NCBI GenBank assembly: GCA_002733215.1
Contig: NVUY01000021.1
Coordinates: 1,175 to 47,696 of the forward strand
Source: Sulfurovum sp.
Lineage (GTDB): Bacteria > Campylobacterota > Campylobacteria > Campylobacterales > Sulfurovaceae
DNA: 46,522 nucleotides
Reading direction: 5' to 3'
This document shows positions 33,866 through 42,391 of this stretch, one piece after another. The notes under the pieces are model-generated. The model searched no databases. It was not told where the DNA came from and worked only from the letters and a program-made list of their open reading frames with translations. A program made the position numbers and the translations under genes. The number at the start of each line of letters is the position of its first letter. Within the stretch, counting starts at the first letter, position 1.

Positions 33866-34714
33866 TTGGAACTCGAACAGGCTGTTGAGTATTTCTCCAT
33901 TTTGGGAGGCATTGGAAAAAATATAGAGCTGGATTATTTTGATGATGTTTTTTCTATGGTCAAGTCTAATTTTGTGGAAGATTTTGTCAAATTTCAGACA
34001 CTTGTTTCTCCTTCATATTTAATTGAGACACCTTACAGAGAATTACTTGTAGCTATAGCACGGGGAGATGGTAAGATATATTCTGCCTTGCGTAAGGCAA
34101 AACTGAGCGAAAGTGTAGGAGAAAAAATAGTTCAGGAACTAGTTTCTTTGAATGTATTAAAAGTAGAAAATTCAAGAGAGGCTCCTTTACGTGTGCACCC
34201 CAAACACAAACTTAAAAAAGAGCAGCGCTCCTACCGTGTACAAGACAAACTTCGTTTTGTACAGCCCTTTATGCGTTTTTGGTTTGGCTTTGTGACCTAT
34301 TACAGGAAAGATCTGGCTTTGGGAAAAGGGGATGCTTTTTTAGAAAATTTTGAAAAACACTATGAACGTTTACGCTCCTTGGTATATGAACAGCTTTGTG
34401 ATGCACTTTTGGTAGAACATTATGTAGACAAAGGTTTTATTGTGAGCTCTGGAAGTTACTGGAACATTCACAGTGAATTTGATATTTTGGCAGTCACGAA
34501 AGGTAAAAAACTTATCTTGGGCGAATGTAAATATAAAGACCGAAAAGTGTGTAAAAATGAGTTGACTAAACTTAAAACCAAAGCATTGGAATCAGGTATA
34601 AAGGTAGATGTCTATGTACTTTTTTCAAAAAGCGGATTTTCAAATGAGCTTTTATCCAATAAAGATGAGAATTTGCTTTTGTTTGATCTGAATGATTTGA
34701 AAGTACTGGTGTAG
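33866..34714 (+). CDS. Orphan DUF234-type protein with PD-(D/E)xK-like C terminus
   Basis: A 282-residue protein matching the C-terminal part of archaeal/bacterial DEXX-box ATPases with a DUF234 domain: a winged-helix region (YRELLVAIARGDGKIYSALRKAKLSESVGEKIVQELVSLNVLKVE), LRFVQPFMRFWFGFV, then a nuclease-like fold with EFDILAV and LILGECKYKD (D...ExK). The N-terminal ATPase is absent. The start given is a TTG; there is no in-frame ATG, yet the frame is open back to 33809 and encodes a plausible continuation (LHQSIISRFYQHFSYLELEQ). AAAGG at 33814-33818 suggests translation may begin there at a rare codon, or that the 5' end is damaged. The TAG stop lies in a GTAGGGT element. Confidence 0.6.
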   Translation: MELEQAVEYFSILGGIGKNIELDYFDDVFSMVKSNFVEDFVKFQTLVSPSYLIETPYRELLVAIARGDGKIYSALRKAKLSESVGEKIVQELVSLNVLKVENSREAPLRVHPKHKLKKEQRSYRVQDKLRFVQPFMRFWFGFVTYYRKDLALGKGDAFLENFEKHYERLRSLVYEQLCDALLVEHYVDKGFIVSSGSYWNIHSEFDILAVTKGKKLILGECKYKDRKVCKNELTKLKTKALESGIKVDVYVLFSKSGFSNELLSNKDENLLLFDLNDLKVLV

Positions 34715-34787
34715 GGTGTTGTGAGGACACAAGCATTAAAATGCAGTGCAAGCGAAGCACTAAATGCTGAGTCGTACAACACCCTAC
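34711..34787. repeat. GTAGGGT-family element with nested hairpins
   Basis: Starts GTAGGGTGTTGTGAGGACAC (same as 30390) and ends ACAACACCCTAC. Inside lies a second nested structure: AGCATT...AATGCT enclosing AGTGC-AAGCGAA-GCACT. It separates the convergent DUF234 and nitrate reductase genes and supplies the TAG stop of the former. It looks like the 30390 element with an insert. Confidence 0.75.
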
Positions 34788-34789
34788 GG

Positions 34790-37102
34790 CTAATAAGAAG
34801 TTTTAATCTTATCTTCTTCAGTCACTTCTTCCTCATACACTTTCACCCCTTCCAGATACCCGCTTATCTTAATCTCTTCATAGACTATGCCTTCAGGGAC
34901 AGCATCGGAGTGTAGCTGCACTGCACACTGTTTGTAGTTGGGTTCAAAGGATTTGGGGTCAAACTCTGGGATGGTGATCTTATTGATAAGCTGTTTGTTG
35001 AAGTGAAAAGGGACAAATACGTTTCCTTCACGTACCGTCTCAGAAAGCTTCACGATGACATTTTCTACCCGTCCACGTTTACCTGAAAGTGTAATGCGGT
35101 CTCCATCTTTGACTTGTAGTTTGAGGGCATCTTTGGGGCTTAAGTCTACCCATGCTTCAGGCGCTAGGGCATTAAGTATGTCTATTGTACCTGTTTTGGT
35201 ACGTGTGTGCCACTGCTCTACGGTACGTCCTGTATTTAAGATGAGAGGAAAACCTTCACATGCCATTTCTGAAAGTGGTTTCCAGTCTACTGGCAACAAA
35301 GATGCTTTACCATCCGCTGTTCTGCAGGGCATGTCTGGAGTGTAGAGACGCTTGGTTCCCTCTGGTGCATCTTCATTGCATGGCCACTGTATACCTCCGA
35401 GTTGTTCTATCTTCTCGTAGGTCATTTCAGAGTAGTCACAAAGTTGTCCCTTGCTCACACGTTTTACCTCGTTAAAAACATCACGTGCTGTCTTTAGGTC
35501 TTTAAAAAGTAGCTCATGTTTGTCATCAAAATATTTAGAAAATTCTAACACTATATTAAGGTCAGCTAGACTATCACCCAACGGTTCTACAGCCTTTTTT
35601 GCATAGTTACAGCGTCTCTCAGAGTTGGTGTAGCAGCCTTCTTTCTCAGACCATGTCGCAGCTGCAAATACCACGTCTGCTATCTGTGCTGTGTCAGACA
35701 TAAAGGCATCTTGTACCACGAGGATATCTAGTTTTTTAAGAGCTTTACGTAGAGCATTTTGGTCAGGGTATGAGACTAGGGGATTGGTAGCGACTACCCA
35801 TAAGGCTTTTATCTCTCCACGGTTAATGGCATCTATGATTTGAGGGTAAGTATAGCCACGTTTGGTGGGTACCAAATCTACTGGCACATTCACGATGTCT
35901 GCAAATGCTTGTCTGTCTGCATCAGAGGCGTAGTTCCTGTACCCCGGTATAGCAGAGGTGAAGCCAAATTCACGTGTACCCATGGCATTACATTGTCCAG
36001 TGATGGACATAGGCGAAGCGCCCTCTCGACCTACATTGCCGGTAATGAGTGCCAGGTTGCAGATGGCAGAGACAGTGTCTGTACCGATGCTGCTTTGGTT
36101 CACACCCATGGTCCATGCAGACATAACAGCATCCGCTTGTGCGTATATTTTAGCAAGGTGATAGAGTTCTTTTACATCTATACCTGTGATATGTGCTACT
36201 TCTTGGGGTGGGTAATTTGCTAAGATATGTTTTTTAAACTCACTATAACCGTTGGTTCGTTCTTTGATGAACTTTTCATCTTCCCAACCTTGCTCAAAGA
36301 TGATATGACAAAGACCATTTATAAGAGCCAAGTCTGAGCGGGGATTAAGTGGCACAAAGATGTCTGCCATCTGTGCCGTTTTAGATACACGTGGGTCAAT
36401 GACAATGATAGTGGGTTTTTTACCTGTAACAGATTCATTTTTGGCGATGTGCAGCTTTAAGATAGGGTGATTGTCAGCGATGTTCGCCCCGATGAGTACT
36501 ATGACATCTGCTTTTTCAAAGTCCTCATAACAGCCAGTAGGACCATCTGAGCCAAAAGTCTGCTTGTAGCCCATGACAGCGGATGCCATACAGAGTGTAG
36601 TATTACCATCATAGTTATTGGTCTCAAGTCCTAGTTGTACAAACTTACCAAGTGCATAAAAATCTTCAGTAAGCAACTGACCCGTTGAGAGAACAGCTAC
36701 AGCACCTTTACCATGTTCTTTTTGTATCCGTTTAAACGCATCAGAAGTATGTTTAAACGTTTCTTCCCAAGTACTGGGAGTAAGTTCGCCATTTTTTCTA
36801 ATGAGTGGCTTTTGTACACGAGTATCTGCATAGACCATCCTGTGTTCACTTAGACCTTTAGGGCAGAGTGTGCCAAAGTTTACAGAGTGTAAAGGATCCC
36901 CTTTGGAGTAAACTGCTTTTCCATCTTTCACCCCGATGTACATGCCACAGCCTACACCACAATACCCACAGGTACTTCGCACCCATTTGTCTGGTGCACT
37001 CTCTTTGGCTACTTTACCAAATATTGGGTCATCTACGAGTGCGTATTTGTCTTCTTTGATGTCGAAGCCTAAAAATTGTTTTGCTTTTTCTATTAAACTC
37101 AT
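34790..37102 (-). CDS. narB: Assimilatory-type nitrate reductase, molybdopterin catalytic subunit
   Basis: Reduces nitrate to nitrite at a bis-MGD molybdenum centre. The 770 residues have a [4Fe-4S] motif C45, C48, C52, C80 (CGYCGVGC...CPKG), the molybdenum-ligand region NTTLCMASAVMGY (C171), GANIADNHPI, the STGTD-like IGTDTVSAICNLALITGNVGREG block and a C-terminal MopB domain from about residue 640 (LNTGRTVEQWHTRTKTG). There is no Tat signal, so the enzyme is cytoplasmic, unlike NapA. The nearest families are NarB/NasA. It ends the operon nirA, DmsB-DmsC-like fusion, narB. No NasC/ferredoxin partner is present; the fusion next door probably supplies electrons. Confidence 0.92.
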   Translation of the reverse strand: MSLIEKAKQFLGFDIKEDKYALVDDPIFGKVAKESAPDKWVRSTCGYCGVGCGMYIGVKDGKAVYSKGDPLHSVNFGTLCPKGLSEHRMVYADTRVQKPLIRKNGELTPSTWEETFKHTSDAFKRIQKEHGKGAVAVLSTGQLLTEDFYALGKFVQLGLETNNYDGNTTLCMASAVMGYKQTFGSDGPTGCYEDFEKADVIVLIGANIADNHPILKLHIAKNESVTGKKPTIIVIDPRVSKTAQMADIFVPLNPRSDLALINGLCHIIFEQGWEDEKFIKERTNGYSEFKKHILANYPPQEVAHITGIDVKELYHLAKIYAQADAVMSAWTMGVNQSSIGTDTVSAICNLALITGNVGREGASPMSITGQCNAMGTREFGFTSAIPGYRNYASDADRQAFADIVNVPVDLVPTKRGYTYPQIIDAINRGEIKALWVVATNPLVSYPDQNALRKALKKLDILVVQDAFMSDTAQIADVVFAAATWSEKEGCYTNSERRCNYAKKAVEPLGDSLADLNIVLEFSKYFDDKHELLFKDLKTARDVFNEVKRVSKGQLCDYSEMTYEKIEQLGGIQWPCNEDAPEGTKRLYTPDMPCRTADGKASLLPVDWKPLSEMACEGFPLILNTGRTVEQWHTRTKTGTIDILNALAPEAWVDLSPKDALKLQVKDGDRITLSGKRGRVENVIVKLSETVREGNVFVPFHFNKQLINKITIPEFDPKSFEPNYKQCAVQLHSDAVPEGIVYEEIKISGYLEGVKVYEEEVTEEDKIKTSY

Positions 37103-37111
37103 TTTATTCTC

Positions 37112-38719
37112 CTAATTTCTCTGATTCCCGGCAAAGAAGTTTCCAGCCAGTCCTAGTGGTACAACCGTTCTGTAAAACAAATACCGTCCACTTAACTCAC
37201 TAATAAATGCACCCAATGTCGCGATGACAAGTGTAGCAATGGCTAAGCCTACCAAACCACTAGCTGTAAACAAAATAGCTAAGAGCGGTAAGCCTAAGGC
37301 AAACAGAGCCAAAGAGTACACTCTAAATTTCTTTACTGTAGCAAAATGTTCCTGAAGTAGGGTTCGGGTTCGGTTGTACTGGTAGTAAAGAGGACCGTCT
37401 TTGTCTAGGTTTTTGTAGAACATCATTTCTTCATAGATGACCAGTGCTTGACCCATACCCACAAGTAAGGTGATGGCTAGAAGTACCATGACACCTTGTG
37501 TACCGCTTGCTATGAGTAAGGCAGTGGCAATGAGCAAGAAGCCTACATAGCCTGCACCAAAAAACTTTTTGTTTGTTGAGGGTCTATCCCAGCTTGGGCG
37601 TGCTCTTATACGGTATATCATCGCTTGGGCATGTATGCCGTAGATACCAACAGCTAGAGTAAGGGTCTCAAGTAAGAGTAAGACTAGACCTGTGATTTCT
37701 AAGTAGTACAGGCCAGCCACAAGTAGAGCCAACATGGTGAAGAGCGCCAAGGCTATGGCTTCACGGCTTAACCATGAGGTACGCCAGTTTTTCATCGCCA
37801 TGTAAGCCATCACCGGTCGTCCTAGGTGTAGTGCAGAGAGTGGTAAACCTATTATAGCAGGTATGACAGCGAGGAGTGCCATGGTGAAGGTAGGTTTAGG
37901 AAGGTTAAAGCCAAGGCTAAAGAGCAGTTGACCTAAAAAGAGTGCAAAAAATGCTCCGAGGCTCACTTGTGTGAGTACTGTCATGAAGACCAACGGGAGT
38001 TCAGAGTGTGCAGGTTTAAGTAGGTGTTCGTCTGAGATGCGTATTTTTTCGCCCTCTTTTAATTCTGGCAGCGTGTAACGCGTGGTGGGTTTACAGATAT
38101 CTATATCTGCAAGGTGAGGGGCTACACCCTCTTTAGCCATGTCTTCATCTAACCATTTCTTAACATTAAAAACTTCTATTTCTATGGCGTTAGATGGACA
38201 GGCTTGGACACAGGCAGGGCTTTGTCCAACTTCTAGTTTATCTGCACACATATGACATTTGGTAACAATACCGCGTTCCTGGTTAAAGGTAGGCACTTCA
38301 TACGGACAGTTCCAGGTACAGTATTGACACCCAATACACGAAGGGTCATCATGCCAAACGATACCGTTGTCAAACTTGATGTATGACTCTGTAGGACAGC
38401 CTGTGAGACATTCAGGCTCTATACAGTGGTTACAGCTCATCGAGTTGAAGAGTTGCAAGGTATCTGGAAACTCTCCAGTTTCCATTTCACCGACCCTACG
38501 CCATTTGATGTCATCGGGGTTTGCATTTTGTTCGTTACAGGCTACTTCACAACAGTGACATCCTACACAGGCAGTGGCATCGAAGTGAAAACGATATTGC
38601 TCACCTTCTCCAAGATCAGGGAGGTCTATGGAGTAGTTCCCACATTGCATACCTGTGTTGGTTTTGTGGTTGATAAAGTCAGAGAGGGGTGTGTTTTGTG
38701 TGAGTGGTTCTACAGCCAT
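37112..38719 (-). CDS. DmsB-DmsC-type fusion: four-cluster ferredoxin plus membrane quinol oxidase
   Basis: A 535-residue protein (from ATG 38719) joining two normally separate subunits. Residues about 25-200 carry four [4Fe-4S] cysteine groups (CVGCHCCEVAC, CNHCIEPECLTGC, CIGCQYCTWNC, CHMCADKLEVGQSPACVQAC), as in DmsB/NrfC. From about residue 240 there are eight membrane helices of DmsC type. It could oxidise quinol and pass electrons to the nitrate reductase. The frame opens at 38758, but the extra 13 residues (MHSHAGAWERGAL) are translation of a palindromic repeat; ATG at 38719 has GAGGAG upstream, donated by that repeat. The pairing with the cytoplasmic NarB is inferred from operon order (nine-base spacing). 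Confidence 0.88.
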   Translation of the reverse strand: MAVEPLTQNTPLSDFINHKTNTGMQCGNYSIDLPDLGEGEQYRFHFDATACVGCHCCEVACNEQNANPDDIKWRRVGEMETGEFPDTLQLFNSMSCNHCIEPECLTGCPTESYIKFDNGIVWHDDPSCIGCQYCTWNCPYEVPTFNQERGIVTKCHMCADKLEVGQSPACVQACPSNAIEIEVFNVKKWLDEDMAKEGVAPHLADIDICKPTTRYTLPELKEGEKIRISDEHLLKPAHSELPLVFMTVLTQVSLGAFFALFLGQLLFSLGFNLPKPTFTMALLAVIPAIIGLPLSALHLGRPVMAYMAMKNWRTSWLSREAIALALFTMLALLVAGLYYLEITGLVLLLLETLTLAVGIYGIHAQAMIYRIRARPSWDRPSTNKKFFGAGYVGFLLIATALLIASGTQGVMVLLAITLLVGMGQALVIYEEMMFYKNLDKDGPLYYQYNRTRTLLQEHFATVKKFRVYSLALFALGLPLLAILFTASGLVGLAIATLVIATLGAFISELSGRYLFYRTVVPLGLAGNFFAGNQRN

Positions 38720-38727
38720 TAAAGCTC

Positions 38728-38837
38728 CTCGTTCCCATGCTCCTGCGTGGGAATGCATATATTGGCTAGATCAATACATGTATTTTGTCTAGCTATTGAA
38801 TTTAAGTATGCATTCCCACGTAAAACATGGGAACGAG
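38728..38837. repeat. CTCGTTCCC-family palindromic element (110 bp)
   Basis: Left arm 38728-38759 (CTCGTTCCCATGCTCCTGCG...) and right arm 38807-38837 (...ACATGGGAACGAG) are inverted copies with a few mismatches. The middle carries further palindromes (GCTAGA...TCTAGC and AATACATGTATT). It lies between nirA and the DmsB-DmsC fusion. The same element type, which often yields the spurious peptide HSHAGAWERG, is widespread in proteobacterial genomes; its end gives the GAGGAG ribosome binding site here. Confidence 0.85.
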
Positions 38838-38863
38838 AGTAAATAAAATACATTTTCATCATA

Positions 38864-40783
38864 TTATATCTCTTTCAATGCCATAAGTAATTCAGAAAAA
38901 ACAGCCGCTCTCTCATTTTTCTTTTCGTGGGTCATGTTGTAAATGACTTCAGAGAGTTTAGTTGGTACTTTTGGATTGAGTTTAGACACTTCATCTCTTT
39001 TGATGGTTCTAGGTCTTACTTTGGTAGCTTCTAGTCCTATGACAGACTCAAAACGTTTTTCACCTGTAAGGAGTTTAAATAGTTTAAGTCCAAAACCAAA
39101 GAGTTCATACTCTTCACGTTTAGAGCTTTTGGGTTCAGCATCCAGTTCAAAGGCTATGTCAAGTCCGAGTTTATCATTTAAAATATAGTTTATCTTGGTG
39201 TAAAAACCAAGTGCTTGGAAAGAGTAATTTGCAGACAAAAATCTGTCATCAAATGCTTCATAGGTTTCAGCTCTTTGCTTTTGTGCAGCATAAGTTTTAA
39301 GCAGGTACTTCACATGGTATTTTGCTTCAGTGATAGGAAGTGCTTTGTGTAAAATATGTGCTTCTTTGGCCACACGGGTGATCTTACCGCCTATAAAAAT
39401 ATGTACGCCATCTACACGGTTACCTTCAGAGTCTTTCGCTTTACATCCTTCAAATCCGATATCCGCGATACCGTTCACCCCACAACCTTTCGGACAGGCA
39501 GACCAGTTCATACGAACACTTGCATTTTCTATGGCTACTTCTGAGCTTAAGTACTGTGCCATTTCAATGGCATCAGGTTTGTTGGGGATGACACCAAAAC
39601 TACAGGTCGCAATTCCGGCACAGGCGATCATGTCATTAAAGTAAAGGTTATTGAACTTCGCGTAATTTGTGATGAGTGGGGTGGACTCAAATGCTTCAAG
39701 TGACTCTTTGGGAATATTGACAATATATGCATTTTGATCATAGGTAAGTCTCACATCACCTGTTCCATACGTTTTTGCAACTTCAGCTACAGCCATCATG
39801 TCGGTACCGCTAAAGATACCAGAAGGTACGATGATCTTGTAGGCAAATTTTCCATTACGTCCAAGTACTTTGTTTGAACCCAGTGCTATAGATTGGGACT
39901 GTACCATCGTTACACCTGCTGTGGTAAATTCATTTTTGGCTTCTTCCTTCACTGCATCTGTGAAGTTGTCTATACCTACATCATTAAGAAGGAAAACCAA
40001 ACGGTTCTTGTTACGATTGTCTCTGTATCCGTAAGTTTTAAACACGGTCATGAGTGATCTGAAAAAGAGAGGTACTTCTTCTATGGTCACAAAAAGATTT
40101 GCATCTTGCGACTGTACACCCACTTTTGCACCCAGGTATACATTAAAACCAAAGAGTCCCTCTTTTTGAGCCAATACAAAACAACAGTCATGTCCAAAGA
40201 TATTACATGAGTTTGAGAGTGAGCCGAGTATACCTGTGTTGAACTTTCGTGGAAGTGCAGAGATCCACTCCGGGTTCTCTCCAAAAATCGCTTGGAGTTC
40301 ATTGATGATCGGCATGGTCTCAATGATACTGTCATAAGCAAGACCATCAAGAGGATCAGCCACGATGTTACGGGGGTTGTCTACACCGGTTTGAAAAGTA
40401 GAAATACCCACTTCTTTAAGTTCTGCGAGTACTTTAGCGATGTCTTCTATTTGCACGTAACGAAGCTCTACTTGCATACGTGTAGTGATATCTATATAGT
40501 CATTTCCATACTTTTTTGCCATTTCACCGATGCGCAGGGTTTGTTCATAGTTCAGTTGTCCTGCAGGTATACGCACACGAAGCATAAAGTCTTCACCCTT
40601 GTCAAAAAGTCCAAAACATTTTAAAAAGTATGCAGAGTCTTCTTTGGCTAAACCTTCATATCCGGCTACTGCAATCTCTTCAAGTCTAGTATGTACATCC
40701 ATGGGCATTTTGAGTGCTTTGGTTGTTTCTACTTTATTTACTTTCTTACTTCTGGCTTCTAAAGCTTTTTCTAAAATAGTCAT
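38864..40783 (-). CDS. nirA: Ferredoxin-type nitrite reductase (siroheme [4Fe-4S])
   Basis: Reduces nitrite to ammonium with six electrons in the cytoplasm. The 639 residues contain two repeated ferredoxin-like/NiR-SiR halves (GIFSGTDMM...TYDQNAYIVNI in the second) and the siroheme-iron-sulfur ligands C388, C394, C430 and C434 (ACAGIATC and ACPKGCGVNG). Sulfite reductase has the same ligands, but the nitrate genes around it favour nitrite. A helical tail of about 100 residues extends beyond the usual NirA end. It heads the operon, followed by the DmsB-DmsC fusion and narB. Its promoter has a TATAAT and the nitrogen palindrome. Confidence 0.92.
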   Translation of the reverse strand: MTILEKALEARSKKVNKVETTKALKMPMDVHTRLEEIAVAGYEGLAKEDSAYFLKCFGLFDKGEDFMLRVRIPAGQLNYEQTLRIGEMAKKYGNDYIDITTRMQVELRYVQIEDIAKVLAELKEVGISTFQTGVDNPRNIVADPLDGLAYDSIIETMPIINELQAIFGENPEWISALPRKFNTGILGSLSNSCNIFGHDCCFVLAQKEGLFGFNVYLGAKVGVQSQDANLFVTIEEVPLFFRSLMTVFKTYGYRDNRNKNRLVFLLNDVGIDNFTDAVKEEAKNEFTTAGVTMVQSQSIALGSNKVLGRNGKFAYKIIVPSGIFSGTDMMAVAEVAKTYGTGDVRLTYDQNAYIVNIPKESLEAFESTPLITNYAKFNNLYFNDMIACAGIATCSFGVIPNKPDAIEMAQYLSSEVAIENASVRMNWSACPKGCGVNGIADIGFEGCKAKDSEGNRVDGVHIFIGGKITRVAKEAHILHKALPITEAKYHVKYLLKTYAAQKQRAETYEAFDDRFLSANYSFQALGFYTKINYILNDKLGLDIAFELDAEPKSSKREEYELFGFGLKLFKLLTGEKRFESVIGLEATKVRPRTIKRDEVSKLNPKVPTKLSEVIYNMTHEKKNERAAVFSELLMALKEI

Positions 40784-40827
40784 AGATGATTTACTCTCTT
40801 TAATGGTCGTTATAGTTAATTATTTCT

Positions 40828-40881
40828 ATTATATCTTAGAAAGGTTATAAAAGCATTACTGCATTGCCTATATTTTAATCA
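40828..40881 (-). promoter_or_regulatory. nirA promoter with degenerate nitrogen palindrome
   Basis: On the minus strand a perfect TATAAT runs from 40833 to 40828. TGATTAAAATATAGGCA (40881 to 40865) has one perfect half-site and a weak second half. Centre-to-hexamer distance is 40 bases, matching amtB and narK2. The leader to the nirA ATG would be about 38 bases. Confidence 0.55.
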
Positions 40882-40941
40882 TATAGTATAATAGAATATT
40901 TCATGGTTACAGTGTATAGCCCTATATATAGCACCTATGAT

Positions 40942-40996
40942 TGATTAAAAATTAATCATACTATTGTATAAAATATCAATATTTTCACTGTATACT
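40942..40996 (+). promoter_or_regulatory. narK1 promoter with perfect nitrogen palindrome
   Basis: TGATTAAAAATTAATCA (40942-40958) is a perfect 7-bp-arm palindrome. ACTG precedes TATACT (40991-40996), 41 bases from the palindrome centre. The same ACTGTATACT block occurs in the narK2 promoter. The palindrome lies in the divergent nirA-narK1 spacer. Confidence 0.65.
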
Positions 40997-41027
40997 TCTC
41001 TCAACATTTACTTTTAAAGGAGAAAAA

Positions 41028-42308
41028 ATGGCAGGATTTAAAGCATTAAAAGGACAGGGGCACACACCAACGTTGTTCATGGCTTTTTTATATTTCGATA
41101 TGAGTTTCATGGTTTGGACCATGATGGGACCACTAGCAACTGAGCTAAGTGAAGCCTTGGCACTAACAGGGCATATGATGACAGCAGGGGAGAAGGCAAC
41201 ATTACTTTCGCTTCCTATACTCTCTGGCGCATTGCTAAGAATCTTACTTGGTTTTGGTGTAGATAAATTTGGTGCAAAAATGACTGCACTTATGGCACAG
41301 GCTGTGGTGATCACTTCTTTATTTGCTGCGTATTTTATGGGAGACAACATTACTTATAATGCATTGTTATTTGTTGCACTTGGACTTGGGTTTGCAGGGG
41401 CATCATTTGCAGTAGCACTTCCACAAGCGGGACAATGGTATCCACCAAAGTCACAAGGTATTGTACTGGGTATTGCAGGTGCAGGAAACATAGGGGTAGT
41501 GATTGACTATATCTTCGCACCAATCATCGCTGCAAAATGGGGCTGGGATGTTGTATTTTTAGTAGGTGCTGTTATGTCAACGGTTGTTTTCTTTGCTTAT
41601 ATGTTTATTGCAAAAGATGCACCAGAATCTGTCTATAAAGCAAGACCTAAAAAATTAAAAGATTACGGAAAACTCCTTAAAGATAAAGACACATGGTGGT
41701 TCTCTCTCTTTTACGCTATCTCATTTGGCGGATTTGTAGGATTTGCAGGATACATGAAAGTGTACTTGATGAATATTTATTCTGTCGATATGGCTGCCTT
41801 TGGAGTAGAAGTGTTTAATGAATCAAACGTAAAAATAATCGCAGGGTATTTTGGAGCATTGACCATTTTTGCAGGGGCAGTACTTAGACCTTTTGGCGGT
41901 GCATTAGCAGATAAAATAGGTGGTATTAGATCACTTTATATTTTCTTTACTGTGGTGGCATCCTTAGCATTTTTAAATGCTTTTGTAGCGTTACCATTTT
42001 GGTTAGCCATTGTGGTTCTCTTTCTTATTATGGCAAATCTGGGTATGGCAAATGGTGCAGTTTTTCAGCTTGTCCCCCAAAGGTTTGGCAAAGACATTGG
42101 TATTATGACAGGTATCGTAGGCGCTGCTGGAGGGATAGGTGGTACGGCACTCATTCAAACACTGGGTTGGTCCAAAGGTGCCTTTGATGGGTACTCTACA
42201 GGCTTTATGATATTTGCTGTGGTGGTACTCGTAGCGATTGCCGGTATTTCAGTTGTGAAGACCAGATGGAGAACAACTTGGGGTATTAACTCAGGTGGAA
42301 TGATTTAA
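41028..42308 (+). CDS. narK: Nitrate/nitrite transporter of the NarK family, copy 1
   Basis: A 426-residue major facilitator with 12 membrane helices. NarK/NNP signatures: an arginine in the second helix region (GALLRILLGFGVDKFGAK), a first glycine-rich motif around LGFAGASFAVALPQAGQWYPPKSQG, ITGYF-equivalent IAGYFGALTIFAGAVLRPFGGALADK, and a second glycine-rich motif MANLGMANGAVFQLVPQRFGKDIGIMTGIVGAAGGIGG. Such proteins import nitrate or export nitrite. AAAGGAG lies before the ATG. It is the upstream member of a tandem duplication with the next gene and has its own promoter. Substrate cannot be told from sequence. Confidence 0.94.
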   Translation: MAGFKALKGQGHTPTLFMAFLYFDMSFMVWTMMGPLATELSEALALTGHMMTAGEKATLLSLPILSGALLRILLGFGVDKFGAKMTALMAQAVVITSLFAAYFMGDNITYNALLFVALGLGFAGASFAVALPQAGQWYPPKSQGIVLGIAGAGNIGVVIDYIFAPIIAAKWGWDVVFLVGAVMSTVVFFAYMFIAKDAPESVYKARPKKLKDYGKLLKDKDTWWFSLFYAISFGGFVGFAGYMKVYLMNIYSVDMAAFGVEVFNESNVKIIAGYFGALTIFAGAVLRPFGGALADKIGGIRSLYIFFTVVASLAFLNAFVALPFWLAIVVLFLIMANLGMANGAVFQLVPQRFGKDIGIMTGIVGAAGGIGGTALIQTLGWSKGAFDGYSTGFMIFAVVVLVAIAGISVVKTRWRTTWGINSGGMI

Positions 42309-42309
42309 T

Positions 42310-42363
42310 TGATTAAATATTAATCTCTTCCTGTCTGTAGCGATACATGTTTTACTGTATACT
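42310..42363 (+). promoter_or_regulatory. narK2 promoter with nitrogen palindrome
   Basis: TGATTAAATATTAATCT (42310-42326) differs from a perfect palindrome at the last base. ACTG precedes TATACT (42358-42363), 40 bases from the palindrome centre. It begins two bases after the narK1 stop, so narK2 has a separate nitrogen-type promoter, probably duplicated with the gene. Confidence 0.6.
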
Positions 42364-42391
42364 CATGCCATATTTAACTAAAGGATTTTAG

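Noticed and set aside
37112..38758. Start of the DmsB-DmsC fusion at 38758
   Set aside because: The first 13 residues come from the CTCGTTCCC repeat; ATG 38719 with GAGGAG is better.
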